NCBI RefSeq assembly: GCF_011045025.1
Contig: NZ_JAAKZX010000048.1
Location: 1 to 51,846 of the forward strand
DNA length: 51,846 nt
From: Streptomyces ureilyticus
GTDB taxonomy: Bacteria; Actinomycetota; Actinomycetes; Streptomycetales; Streptomycetaceae
Reading direction: 5' to 3'
This document shows, in pieces, positions 26,562 through 34,396 of the stretch. Position numbers and translations under genes: made by a program. Under the pieces are notes generated by a model. It saw only the letters and a program-made list of their open reading frames with translations. It ran no database searches and was not told where the DNA came from. Within the stretch, counting starts at the first letter, position 1. Each line of letters starts with the position of its first letter.

Positions 26562-27914
26562 GTGCACACCGAAATCACCGAAGAGACCGAAGAGACCGAG
26601 GAGTTCGTCCTGCCCCGGTCGCGGATGGCGAACGAGCGGCTGCACGCCATGATCCCCGGGGGCGCGCACACCTACGCCAAGGGCGACGACCAGTACCCCG
26701 AGAACCTGGCCCCGGTCATCAGCCACGGCCACGGTGCCCACGTGTGGGACATCGACGGCAACCGCTACATCGAGTACGGCTCCGGCCTGCGGTCGGTCAG
26801 CCTCGGCCACGCCCACCCACGCGTGATCGAGGCGGCGCGGCGGGAACTCGACCGCGGCAGCAACTTCGTCCGGCCGTCCATCGTGGAGGTCGAGGCCGCG
26901 GAACGCTTCCTGGCCACGGTGCCGACCGCCGAGATGGTGAAGTTCGCGAAGAACGGTTCCGACGCCACTACCGCCGCGGTGCGCCTCGCCCGAGCCGCCA
27001 CCGGGCGCCCGCTGGTGGCCATCTGCGCCGACCATCCGTTCTTCTCCGTCGACGACTGGTTCATCGGTACGACGCCGATGCCCGCCGGCATTCCGGCGGC
27101 GACCACCGAGCTCACCCTGTCATTCCCCTATGGGGACCTCGCCGCCACGGAGGAGTTGCTCACCCGCCACCAAGGCGAGATCGCCTGCCTGATCCTCGAA
27201 CCCGCCACCCACACCGAGCCGCCGCCCGGGTACCTCGCCGGCCTGCGCAAGCTGGCCGACCGGCACGGCTGCGTACTGATCTTCGACGAGATGATCACCG
27301 GCTTCCGCTGGTCCGAGGCGGGCGCCCAGGGCCTGTACGGCGTCGTCCCCGACCTCTCCACGTTCGGCAAGGCGCTGGGCAACGGATTCGCCGTCTCCGC
27401 GCTGGCCGGGCGCCGCGAGCTGATGGAGCGGGGCGGGCTGCGTCACTCCGGCGACCGGGTGTTCCTGCTGTCCACCACGCACGGTGCGGAAACGCACTCC
27501 CTGGCAGCCGCGATGGCCGTGCAGACCACCTACGTCGAGGAGGGCGTCACCGCGCAACTGCACGCCCTCGGCGAGAGGTTGGCCGCCGGTGTCCGCGACG
27601 CCGCGGCGAGCATGGGCGTCGGCGACCACATCGTCGTCCGGGGCCGGTCCAGCAACCTGGTCTTCGCCACCCTCGACGAGAACCGACAGCCGTCGCAGCA
27701 GTACCGCACCCTGTTCCTCCGGCGGATGCTCGCGGGCGGGGTGCTGGCCCCGTCGTTCGTGGTGAGCAGCGCGCTCAGCGACGCCGACATCGACCGCACC
27801 GTGGAGGTGGTGGCCCAGGCATGCGCGGTATACCGGAAGGCCCTGGACGCCGCCGATCCCACCCCCTGGCTGGCCGGGCGACCGGTGAAGCCCGTATTCC
27901 GCCGCCTGGCGTGA
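26562..27914 (+). CDS. Class III aminotransferase, glutamate-1-semialdehyde aminomutase-like
   Basis: A PLP enzyme of 450 residues. Signatures are NRYIEYGSGLRSVSLGHAHP, FAKNGSDATTAAVRLARA, LIFDEMITGFRWS (the aspartate that binds the PLP ring) and the PLP lysine in TFGKALGNGFAVSALAG. It resembles glutamate-1-semialdehyde aminomutase, but its place at the end of a polysaccharide operon points to amination of a sugar rather than haem synthesis. GTG 26562 follows a GTGAGG site. The N-terminus carries four 9-base repeats encoding TEI TEE TEE TEE. It is the last gene of the + strand operon. Confidence 0.85.
   Translation: MHTEITEETEETEEFVLPRSRMANERLHAMIPGGAHTYAKGDDQYPENLAPVISHGHGAHVWDIDGNRYIEYGSGLRSVSLGHAHPRVIEAARRELDRGSNFVRPSIVEVEAAERFLATVPTAEMVKFAKNGSDATTAAVRLARAATGRPLVAICADHPFFSVDDWFIGTTPMPAGIPAATTELTLSFPYGDLAATEELLTRHQGEIACLILEPATHTEPPPGYLAGLRKLADRHGCVLIFDEMITGFRWSEAGAQGLYGVVPDLSTFGKALGNGFAVSALAGRRELMERGGLRHSGDRVFLLSTTHGAETHSLAAAMAVQTTYVEEGVTAQLHALGERLAAGVRDAAASMGVGDHIVVRGRSSNLVFATLDENRQPSQQYRTLFLRRMLAGGVLAPSFVVSSALSDADIDRTVEVVAQACAVYRKALDAADPTPWLAGRPVKPVFRRLA
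26568..26603 (+). repeat. Four 9-bp tandem units at an aminotransferase start
   Basis: Units ACCGAAATC, ACCGAAGAG, ACCGAAGAG and ACCGAGGAG follow each other in frame and encode an acidic leader TEITEETEETEE before the conserved enzyme. Confidence 0.9.
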
Positions 27915-27949
27915 CGTGGCGTGACGTGACGTGAGGTGACGCGACGTCA
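27911..27949. repeat. GTGAC pentamer array at a convergent gene junction
   Basis: About seven 5-base units related to GTGAC fill the 32-base gap between two convergent genes and spill into both ends, providing the stop codon of the + strand gene. No hairpin terminator is seen here. Confidence 0.8.
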
Positions 27950-28633
27950 GCGGCGCTCCTGCCGACCGGCGTCGGCCATCTCATCGCCCAGCCGGTCGGC
28001 CGTCCGATCGACCAGCCACGCGGTCGCCGGTACCACGGCCAGCGCGGTGCACCAGCCGCCGAGGACGTCGGTCGGGTAGTGCGCGCTCAGGGCGACCTGC
28101 GCCCAGCCCATGGCGGCGCCGGCCACCAGCGCCGCGGCGAGTACGAGCAACGTGCCGCCCGTCCTGCCGAGGCCGAACCGGCCGGTCGCGAGCAGCGCCA
28201 CCACGAGCGCGAGCGCGGTGAGGAAGGCGGTGTGCCCGCTCGGGTAGGACAGGTTGCCGTCGCCGTGGATGGTGCGTCCCACCAGGGGCTTGAGCAGCTT
28301 CGTCGTCGCCACTGTCATGCCGGAACCGGCAACGATGAGCACCGCCGCGCGTGGCCGCCGAAGCAGCAGGCAGCCTGCGACGGCGGCCACGACCAGCATC
28401 GCGGCCCCGGCGGGCTCTCCCAGGAAGTCCGTGGCCAGAGCGACGCGCCGCCACGGCGGCCCCACGCTGTCCGCCGTCGGCTCGACGATCCACCTGTCCA
28501 CCCTGCCAGGCTCGCTGTGACCGGCGTACAGGACCCCGAGCACGACGACCACCAGCGCGGCGAGCGCCGCGATCAGCCCGAGCCACGCGCGCAGCGACGG
28601 GGCCAGCACCGCGGGCGCCGACCGGCCGGTCAC
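27947..28633 (-). CDS. PAP2-family membrane phosphatase
   Basis: A 228-residue integral membrane phosphatase with about six helices. All three acid-phosphatase motifs are present: KLLKPLVGRT (motif 1), YPSGHTAF (motif 2) and SAHYPTDVLGG (motif 3, catalytic His and Asp). It may recycle undecaprenyl pyrophosphate released by polymerisation of the adjacent exopolysaccharide, but it is transcribed convergently and may be unrelated. The start is GTG at 28633. Confidence 0.85.
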   Translation of the reverse strand: MTGRSAPAVLAPSLRAWLGLIAALAALVVVVLGVLYAGHSEPGRVDRWIVEPTADSVGPPWRRVALATDFLGEPAGAAMLVVAAVAGCLLLRRPRAAVLIVAGSGMTVATTKLLKPLVGRTIHGDGNLSYPSGHTAFLTALALVVALLATGRFGLGRTGGTLLVLAAALVAGAAMGWAQVALSAHYPTDVLGGWCTALAVVPATAWLVDRTADRLGDEMADAGRQERR

Positions 28634-28819
28634 ACGCCCACCGCGTCCGGTCGACCTGCGACAGTGACCTTCTCGTCTGCCGTGCGCGGCGTGGGGCGTT
28701 GCGGGATTACGCGGCCGCTCCGCCGACGCCGCGGGACCGCGACAAGACGCTGACCGCGCCGGCGGAACCGGTGACCCCGCCCCACGACGGCGGGGCGTTG
28801 TTTCCGGACGGCGACTGCT

Positions 28820-29127
28820 TCTACGGCCCCAGCGAAAGCCCGCACTTCGTCGCCGAACTCGACCGCGCCGCAGCTCCCTACGTGGCGGCGGTCGAGCCCC
28901 GCGAGAACCGCCCGCTGCCGCCCGCCGATATCGTCAGCCTTTACGGGCTGCGCGGCTGGACCGAGCAAGATGACAAACCCGTCAAGCATCAACTGGGCTG
29001 GGCCGACTTCCAGTGCTCCGGCCAGGCGATCCAACGCGAGCCCCCCGTCGTGTCCGACTCCCGAACTCGCCAGCGTGGCCACCGCCCTGGCCAAGGTCAT
29101 CGGGATCAGCCTCTGCGCGTCACCCTA
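28820..29127 (+). pseudogene. Remnant of an IS701-type DDE transposase C-terminus
   Basis: One frame reads LYGLRGWTEQDDKPVKHQLG followed by WADFQ, which strongly resembles the end of IS701-family transposases (LYGLRxWIEQSYKQVKxxLGW). After about 29035 the match moves to another frame with a tail ending PTPELASVATALAKVIGI and a stop. Only part of the gene survives and it contains at least one frameshift or deletion. It marks past transposition at the boundary between the synthesis and degradation operons. Most of the 712 bases from 28634 to 29345 has no other recognisable gene. Confidence 0.55.
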
Positions 29128-29202
29128 ACCAACAACCGGTCGCGGCGAACCGCCGTCGGACAGTTTCGGAGTGTGAGCAGCTTGCGCCGTCCATGGTCGA
29201 AG

Positions 29203-29246
29203 GAGAGGCGCCTGCCGGGCAAAAGCCCCGGTGAGGCGCCTCTTTT
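29203..29246 (+). terminator. Strong hairpin followed by T-run
   Basis: GAGAGGCGCC pairs with GGCGCCTC; an inner GGGC/GCCC pairing sits around an AAAA loop, and CTTTTT follows on the + strand. The reverse strand has a shorter terminal feature, so it may also stop GH89-operon transcripts arriving from the right. Confidence 0.7.
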
Positions 29247-29345
29247 TCGGACACTCGGAAGAACCCGAGCGGTCGTTGGCCCGGGAACGGTCCGGATCTT
29301 GATCCGTGAGCCGGACCCGCCGCGCGGCCGTCACGGTCACGGAGA

Positions 29346-32300
29346 TCACGCCACCGTGAAACCGTCGAACGTGGCGATGCCCCGCGCGCCGTTCCAGCCG
29401 TTGGCCGCGGTCATGAAGACCCCGACGTCCTGTGCGGCCGTCGCGCCTCCCGGCGTGGCCGTGCCCACCGTCGTCCAGGTGACACCGTCCGCGCTGGCTT
29501 CCCCGATGTACGAGGCGCCGGACCTGGTCAGCCGCAGCCGCACCGGCGCGGTGAAGGAGCCCGACAGCGCGATCGAGTCGAAACGGCCGTCACCGTCGGC
29601 GTCCCAGCTCAGCGCGCAGCCGTTGGACGGCGTGACCGCCAGGTTCACATAGCCCGCGCTGCCCTGAGCGCCCAGGTCGTTGCGGACGACGAGGCCCGCC
29701 CGCGCCCAGCCCCCGGTCGCGTCCTGGGACATGACCATGACCTCGGCCACGGTTCCGTCGCCGTACGCGCCCGCCCGGTACACCGCCCCGAACTCGTTGG
29801 TGGCGCCCCACAGGTCGGCCCCGGCACCCTCGACGGCGATCTCGTCGCCGGCCTGGCCGAACACGGCGTCGTTGTAGGAGACCGTGCGGTACGGGTCGCC
29901 GACCCCTGCCGCGGCCACCAGCCGTATCGGCGCGACCGCCTTTCCGCCGCCCGCGTACGCCGCCGCTACGACGACCTGGCCGACCAGTTCCGTCGGCTCA
30001 CCCGCGAGAGAGACCTCGAAGCGAGCGGCGAACGTCTCGCCGGACGCCACCGACTCGGTGCGCACCGGATCGAGCGGCTTCACCGCCATGCCCTCGGGGG
30101 CGGTGACGGAGAGGGTCACGTCGCGTGCCGCCGCGAACCCGTTCCTGTTGGTGAAGGTGGCTGTCACCGTTGCGGGCGTGTCCTCGGCCACCGCTCCCCG
30201 GTCGGCCCCTGCGGTGAGGGCCGCCTGATGGGGAGTGGCGGCGAGCAGGTCGCGTACGCGGCGGGCCAGGGCGTACGGGGAGCCGTGGGGCTCGGTCGGG
30301 TGCGTCTCGTGCGCGTGCGCCCAGCGGTCCTCCAGGGCGAACCAGTCGATCGTCGCCGGGTCCTTGCCCGTGGCGAGTCCCTTGGTGAGCGCGTCGAAGT
30401 ACGTCTTCCAGCGGGTGCGGTACAGGCCGCCGACCAGCCCGGACCACTCCCGGTTCGCGTAGTCGTGCAGGCCCTCTTCGCTGCTGGCGCGTCCGCCCCA
30501 GGTGGTGAGGAGGGAGCGGGCGTCGTACTCCAGGCGGTCCTTCTCTGCTCGGTCGGCGCCCCAGGAGCGTGCGTCGGCGAGCCACCGCCCGAGCAGGTGC
30601 GGGCCGGAGGCCGCCAGCAGGTCGTCGAGGAGATCCATCCAGTGCAGCCAGGTCCCGGTCAACTTGCCGAACAGGGCCCTTTCCCCGGCCTCGTACGCGG
30701 CCTTGATCTGCGGCAGCAGGACACGGCTGCGGTTGGACAGGACCTGCCGGGCCACGTCGACGACGTCGTAGCGATACGCCGAGCTGTCCCTCAACTCCGC
30801 TCGCACGGCAAGGAGTTCGGTGAGTGCGCTGTCGAAGGTGGTGGTGTCGTAGCGGTCCTTCTCCGGGCCCCAGGCGGCGGCCTTGTTCGCCGTCAGGCTC
30901 GGACGGGCGCCGAACAGTCCGTCGGGTGCCTCGCTCCAGGAGTCCGCGCGGGACATGTTGTACGCGGTGTCGCGGATCGTCTGCCAGGCCGCGGCAGCGT
31001 GCCGGTCGGGGCCGCCGTAGCGGGAGAGGGCGTAGGCGGCGAACCAGTCGTCCAGGTCGATGACGCCGGGTGTCCAGGCCAGGTCGGTGAGGAGGGCGAG
31101 GGCGGGCGCGTTGTTGTCGGCGGCCTCCGGCATCGCCGCGATACCGGCGAGCGAACTGCCCTCCTTGTCACGCCACTTGGGGTACTGCTCCACCCAGTCC
31201 GGGGCGTTGGCGCCCATCGGGGTGTGGCCGCCGAAGTTCCAGATGCTGCCGAAGGCGTACGGGGTGCCGTCCCAGTCGCTCTCCCGGTCGGTGACGGTGG
31301 TGTAGCGGTCGGACAGGCCGTCCACGATCAGCATCCGGGACTTGTCGACCCCGTCGAGCAGCGCCTTGGACGGGTTGGACTGCCAGCCCAGGATGGCCCA
31401 GATCGCGCCCGGGTGGGCTTTCTGGAGCGCCCTTTCGACGGCTGCCGCGGCCTCGTTCACCGGCACGTCACCGGGGTTGCCGCCCTCGTGCAGCAGGTCC
31501 ATCTTGTACATCGTGCTGTCGCCGAACCGCTCCGACTGGGCCCGGTAGAAGGCAGCGGACACCTCGTCGAAGGCCGTGGTGCGCGGGTCGAGCCAGTCGG
31601 GTCGCTTGAAGGCGCCCCAGTCGCCCTGGGGGACCACGGCCGCGTCCCCGCCGTGCTTGGCGACGAAGTCGTCCGGCACGGTACCGAAGTAGCCGGGCAG
31701 GACCGGGGTCATGCCCAGTTCCCGTACCCGGTCGGCGATCTTCCGCGCGAGCTCGGCCCGGCGCTCGATGAGCCGCCGGGACACCGGGCCGCCGAACCCC
31801 GACATGTTCTGCAGCAGCCACCACGGCTGATGGGCCGGTGCCGGTATCCACGCCCGCATTTCGGCGTCCGAGTAACCGAACTGCCGGAAGGTGTCGTAGT
31901 AGACGGCGTCGCCGCCGGTGTAGACCAGCACCCGGTTGATGCCGTGCAGCGCGAGCACGTCCAGCTCGCGCTCCCACGCGTCCCAGTCCCGGTAGGGGCC
32001 GGTGTAGCCGTCGTTGGTGTCGTTGAGGGCGAACCTGTGCGGCACGTTCGCCGATCCGGCGATCTCCCCGTCGGGGGCGGGCAGCAGCCTGGGGAGGTTC
32101 AGCTGTTCGCCGTTCCAGGAGATGTCGGCCTTTGCCACCCGCGCGAGATAGGTGTTGAGGCCGGTGAGCAGCACCGCCGGGCTGGTGCCCTCCACGGTGA
32201 TCGCCCCGGCCCGGCCGGTGACCTTGAACCGGTCGGCGCTGTCGGCGGCCGGCGCGCGCAGCGTCACCTGCCGGTGGTGGTCGGGCAGCAGCCGTCGCAG

Positions 32301-32456
32301 CGCGACCGACGCGGGGGTCGTGTTGAACGGCTTGCCGGCCTTGTCCGCGGCCCCTGGTGCGGCGTGGGCACCTGACGGCGTCAGCAGCACCACTCCGCCG
32401 AACGCGGCCGCTCCGGTCAGCAGGCGTCTACGGCTGAGGGGTTGATTGCCTGTCAT
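29346..32456 (-). CDS. Secreted alpha-N-acetylglucosaminidase (GH89) with NEW3 and C-terminal binding module
   Basis: A 1036-residue exported enzyme that would release terminal alpha-linked GlcNAc. The N-terminus has a Tat signal (SRRRLLTG, hydrophobic core, cut near AHA). An N-terminal NAGLU domain leads into the catalytic barrel with VPHRFALNDTNDGYTGPYRD and WWLLQNMSGFGGP; a candidate catalytic glutamate is E324 in MDLLHEGGNPG, and GSIWNFGGHTPMG marks the second active-site region. A NEW3 beta-sandwich follows at about 750-850, then a module with DADGDGRFDS. ATG 32456 follows GAGAGGAC. It is the last gene of the degradation operon, 75 bases after the preceding gene. Confidence 0.87.
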   Translation of the reverse strand: MTGNQPLSRRRLLTGAAAFGGVVLLTPSGAHAAPGAADKAGKPFNTTPASVALRRLLPDHHRQVTLRAPAADSADRFKVTGRAGAITVEGTSPAVLLTGLNTYLARVAKADISWNGEQLNLPRLLPAPDGEIAGSANVPHRFALNDTNDGYTGPYRDWDAWERELDVLALHGINRVLVYTGGDAVYYDTFRQFGYSDAEMRAWIPAPAHQPWWLLQNMSGFGGPVSRRLIERRAELARKIADRVRELGMTPVLPGYFGTVPDDFVAKHGGDAAVVPQGDWGAFKRPDWLDPRTTAFDEVSAAFYRAQSERFGDSTMYKMDLLHEGGNPGDVPVNEAAAAVERALQKAHPGAIWAILGWQSNPSKALLDGVDKSRMLIVDGLSDRYTTVTDRESDWDGTPYAFGSIWNFGGHTPMGANAPDWVEQYPKWRDKEGSSLAGIAAMPEAADNNAPALALLTDLAWTPGVIDLDDWFAAYALSRYGGPDRHAAAAWQTIRDTAYNMSRADSWSEAPDGLFGARPSLTANKAAAWGPEKDRYDTTTFDSALTELLAVRAELRDSSAYRYDVVDVARQVLSNRSRVLLPQIKAAYEAGERALFGKLTGTWLHWMDLLDDLLAASGPHLLGRWLADARSWGADRAEKDRLEYDARSLLTTWGGRASSEEGLHDYANREWSGLVGGLYRTRWKTYFDALTKGLATGKDPATIDWFALEDRWAHAHETHPTEPHGSPYALARRVRDLLAATPHQAALTAGADRGAVAEDTPATVTATFTNRNGFAAARDVTLSVTAPEGMAVKPLDPVRTESVASGETFAARFEVSLAGEPTELVGQVVVAAAYAGGGKAVAPIRLVAAAGVGDPYRTVSYNDAVFGQAGDEIAVEGAGADLWGATNEFGAVYRAGAYGDGTVAEVMVMSQDATGGWARAGLVVRNDLGAQGSAGYVNLAVTPSNGCALSWDADGDGRFDSIALSGSFTAPVRLRLTRSGASYIGEASADGVTWTTVGTATPGGATAAQDVGVFMTAANGWNGARGIATFDGFTVA

Positions 32457-32485
32457 GAACGTCCTCTCAGAACTTTTCGGATCTT

Positions 32486-32530
32486 CCGAGCCGCGGTGCG
32501 ATGTGGTGGTCGCACCGCGCCGCGGCTCGG
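32486..32530 (-). promoter_or_regulatory. Intergenic hairpin before GH89
   Basis: On the minus strand CCGAGCCGCGG and GGTGCGA pair with TCGCACCGCGGCTCGG, with a five-base bulge. No T-run follows, so it is more likely a processing, stability or attenuation element than a simple terminator. Confidence 0.5.
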
Positions 32531-32531
32531 T

Positions 32532-33446
32532 TCAGGCGACGGTCATCGCGAAGATGTGCAGAGCGGGACTACCGCTCGGCAGGCCGTCGCTGACCTTCGG
32601 CAGCACGACGGAGTGCAGTTCCTTGTCCTCCAGCTCCACGCCGAAGGTGTAGAGGCTGATCGGGTTCCTGTCCTGGCCGGAGGGGGTGTTGCGGTACGGC
32701 AGTACCACCGCGGCCTCGGGGTTCGCCCAGTACCAGTCGGGGACCTCGACGGAGAAGGCCTGCTCCGTACCGTCCGCGTACACGACCTTCCCGGACCCCT
32801 TGCCGTCGCCCCAGGTGCAGGTGCCGAGGAAGGCCAGCCGCGAGCCGGTGCCGGACAGCCGCACGGTCTGCCCGGAGGCCACCACGTTGTCCTTGGCCCC
32901 GGGCTCGGTGTCCGGCCAGGTGAAGGCCGTCCCGCCGTAGGTGACCGAAGCTCCGGGAGTCAGTCCGACCGAGGCCAGCGCCTGGGCGGACAGGCTGGAA
33001 CGCGAGGCGTCGATGTCGGCGACGGCGGTGGCGTCGTCGGAGGAGATGCCGGCGTTGTCGAAGGCACTGGCCAGTGACCTGTACGGCAGTTTCAGCGACG
33101 AGGTCGCGCGGGTGCAGTCGGATCCGTGCTGGTGCACGTCGAAGAGCGCGTGTGCGATGCAGGGGACCACTCCCTCGGCGTCGTCGGGGAGCCGGGTCTT
33201 CCAGCTGCGGGTGACCGACCGTCCGGGCGCGATGCCGCCCAGGCCGTCCGACTCCGCGATGTCGCCCGCGGCGAGGTAGAGAACGGTGCCGCGCAAGGTG
33301 ATGCCGGTGGTGTTCTTGAGGGTAGCGGTCAGGGTCACGGCCTGGCCCGGCCCGGGGGTGGCCGGGGTGACGGTGAGGGAGACGGGCGGCGGGAGGAAGT
33401 CCTGTTCGGGGCGGTAGGCGGCCTGGGCGAGGCGATGGGTTGTCAT
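32532..33446 (-). CDS. NEW3-domain protein with GH92-type C-terminal beta-sandwich, no signal peptide
   Basis: The 304-residue product has an N-terminal NEW3-like domain (LTVTPATPGPGQAVTLTATL) and a C-terminal domain (FDNAGISSDDATAVADID, SAQALASVGLTPGASVTYGG, LYTFGVELEDKELHSVVLP) that is normally found at the end of secreted actinobacterial glycosidases such as GH92. It has neither a catalytic domain nor any signal peptide. ATG 33446 overlaps the upstream stop (ATGA), so it is translationally coupled. It looks like an accessory domain cut loose from a larger enzyme. How it would be exported, if at all, is unclear. Confidence 0.72.
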   Translation of the reverse strand: MTTHRLAQAAYRPEQDFLPPPVSLTVTPATPGPGQAVTLTATLKNTTGITLRGTVLYLAAGDIAESDGLGGIAPGRSVTRSWKTRLPDDAEGVVPCIAHALFDVHQHGSDCTRATSSLKLPYRSLASAFDNAGISSDDATAVADIDASRSSLSAQALASVGLTPGASVTYGGTAFTWPDTEPGAKDNVVASGQTVRLSGTGSRLAFLGTCTWGDGKGSGKVVYADGTEQAFSVEVPDWYWANPEAAVVLPYRNTPSGQDRNPISLYTFGVELEDKELHSVVLPKVSDGLPSGSPALHIFAMTVA

Positions 33447-34396
33447 CTCGTCTCCACTGAGAAGTGGTCGAACACGGCCTGCACGGTGGTGCCGGGGTAG
33501 TTGAGGTTCACGGCGCTCGCCACCACGCCGGCGTCCAGGGCGCCGCTCGCGGAGGGGACGTTCACGCTCGCGATCTCGGTCCAGGAAAGGCCGTTGTTGA
33601 CGCTGGAGTACGCGGTGTAGGTGGTGCCGTCGCGGACCAGGCGCAGCCAGGCGGGGTGGGTGGAGCCGCCGCCACCGGCCCAGGTGTCGAGCCGTCCGTT
33701 GCCGTCGCTGTCGGTCATGAACTCCAGGCCGAACGACTTCGACATGGTGAGGACGGCGTAGCCGCCCTTCTCCGGGGCGGTGAGGTCGTTGGCGACCGCG
33801 ATGCCGTACTTGGCGGTGGGGTTGTCGCTGCCGGTGAGGCTGACCGTCTTGACCTGCACCACGCTCGCCTCGGCGGCGGAGCCGGGACGGAGGATGCCCC
33901 CCTTCTCGTCGGTGCCGCCGGAGAAGTCGCGGCCGCCCGCCCAGATCACCAATTGGCTGCCGTACTGGCCGAATTTGGCGTCGTCGGTGGTGGCGAACGT
34001 CCGGTACGGGTCCCTCACCCCGTTGGGTTCGTAGGGCACCGTGACCGTCGTCGCGGACCGCGCGCAGTCGCTGCTGCGCCCGTCGACGTCGAAGACCACG
34101 TGCGCGGTGAACGACACGTTCCCGGCCACGTCGGCCGGCATCGCCGTCTCCCAGCGCCGGGTCGTCTTCGCGCCGCGCCGCAGATCGCCGAGCGGGATGG
34201 TCTTCGCCGCCGTGGTGGCGCCGGGGTCGATCAGGTGGAGCACGGCGTTGCGGAGCGGGAAGGGGCAGTCGTTGGTGAGGACCGCGGTGGCGGTGACCGT
34301 GTCACCGGCGGCCGGCTCGGCCGGCTGCGTGGTGACGGTGAGGGTGGGCCCCAGGGCGTCGAACCGGGTGTCGTTGCGGATTCCCATGCCGGTCAC
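33443..34396 (-). CDS. NEW3 plus calcium-loop module protein, no signal peptide
   Basis: The 317-residue product contains a NEW3 domain (LTVTTQPAEPAAGDTVTATA) and then the module shared with GH31, one SGNH esterase and GH89 (IAVANDLTAPEKGGYAVLTM, DSDGNGRLDTWAGGG, NYPGTTVQAVFDHFS). There is no signal peptide and no active site. GTG 34396 overlaps the fucosidase stop (GTGA); ATG 34387 is an alternative. It probably descends from the C-terminal part of a secreted enzyme and may have been fused to the fucosidase. Confidence 0.72.
   Translation of the reverse strand: MTGMGIRNDTRFDALGPTLTVTTQPAEPAAGDTVTATAVLTNDCPFPLRNAVLHLIDPGATTAAKTIPLGDLRRGAKTTRRWETAMPADVAGNVSFTAHVVFDVDGRSSDCARSATTVTVPYEPNGVRDPYRTFATTDDAKFGQYGSQLVIWAGGRDFSGGTDEKGGILRPGSAAEASVVQVKTVSLTGSDNPTAKYGIAVANDLTAPEKGGYAVLTMSKSFGLEFMTDSDGNGRLDTWAGGGGSTHPAWLRLVRDGTTYTAYSSVNNGLSWTEIASVNVPSASGALDAGVVASAVNLNYPGTTVQAVFDHFSVETR

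Noticed and set aside
26562..27914. Haem-pathway HemL
   Set aside because: The gene is the last member of a tightly coupled polysaccharide operon and has an unusual repeat leader, so a sugar aminotransferase is more likely.
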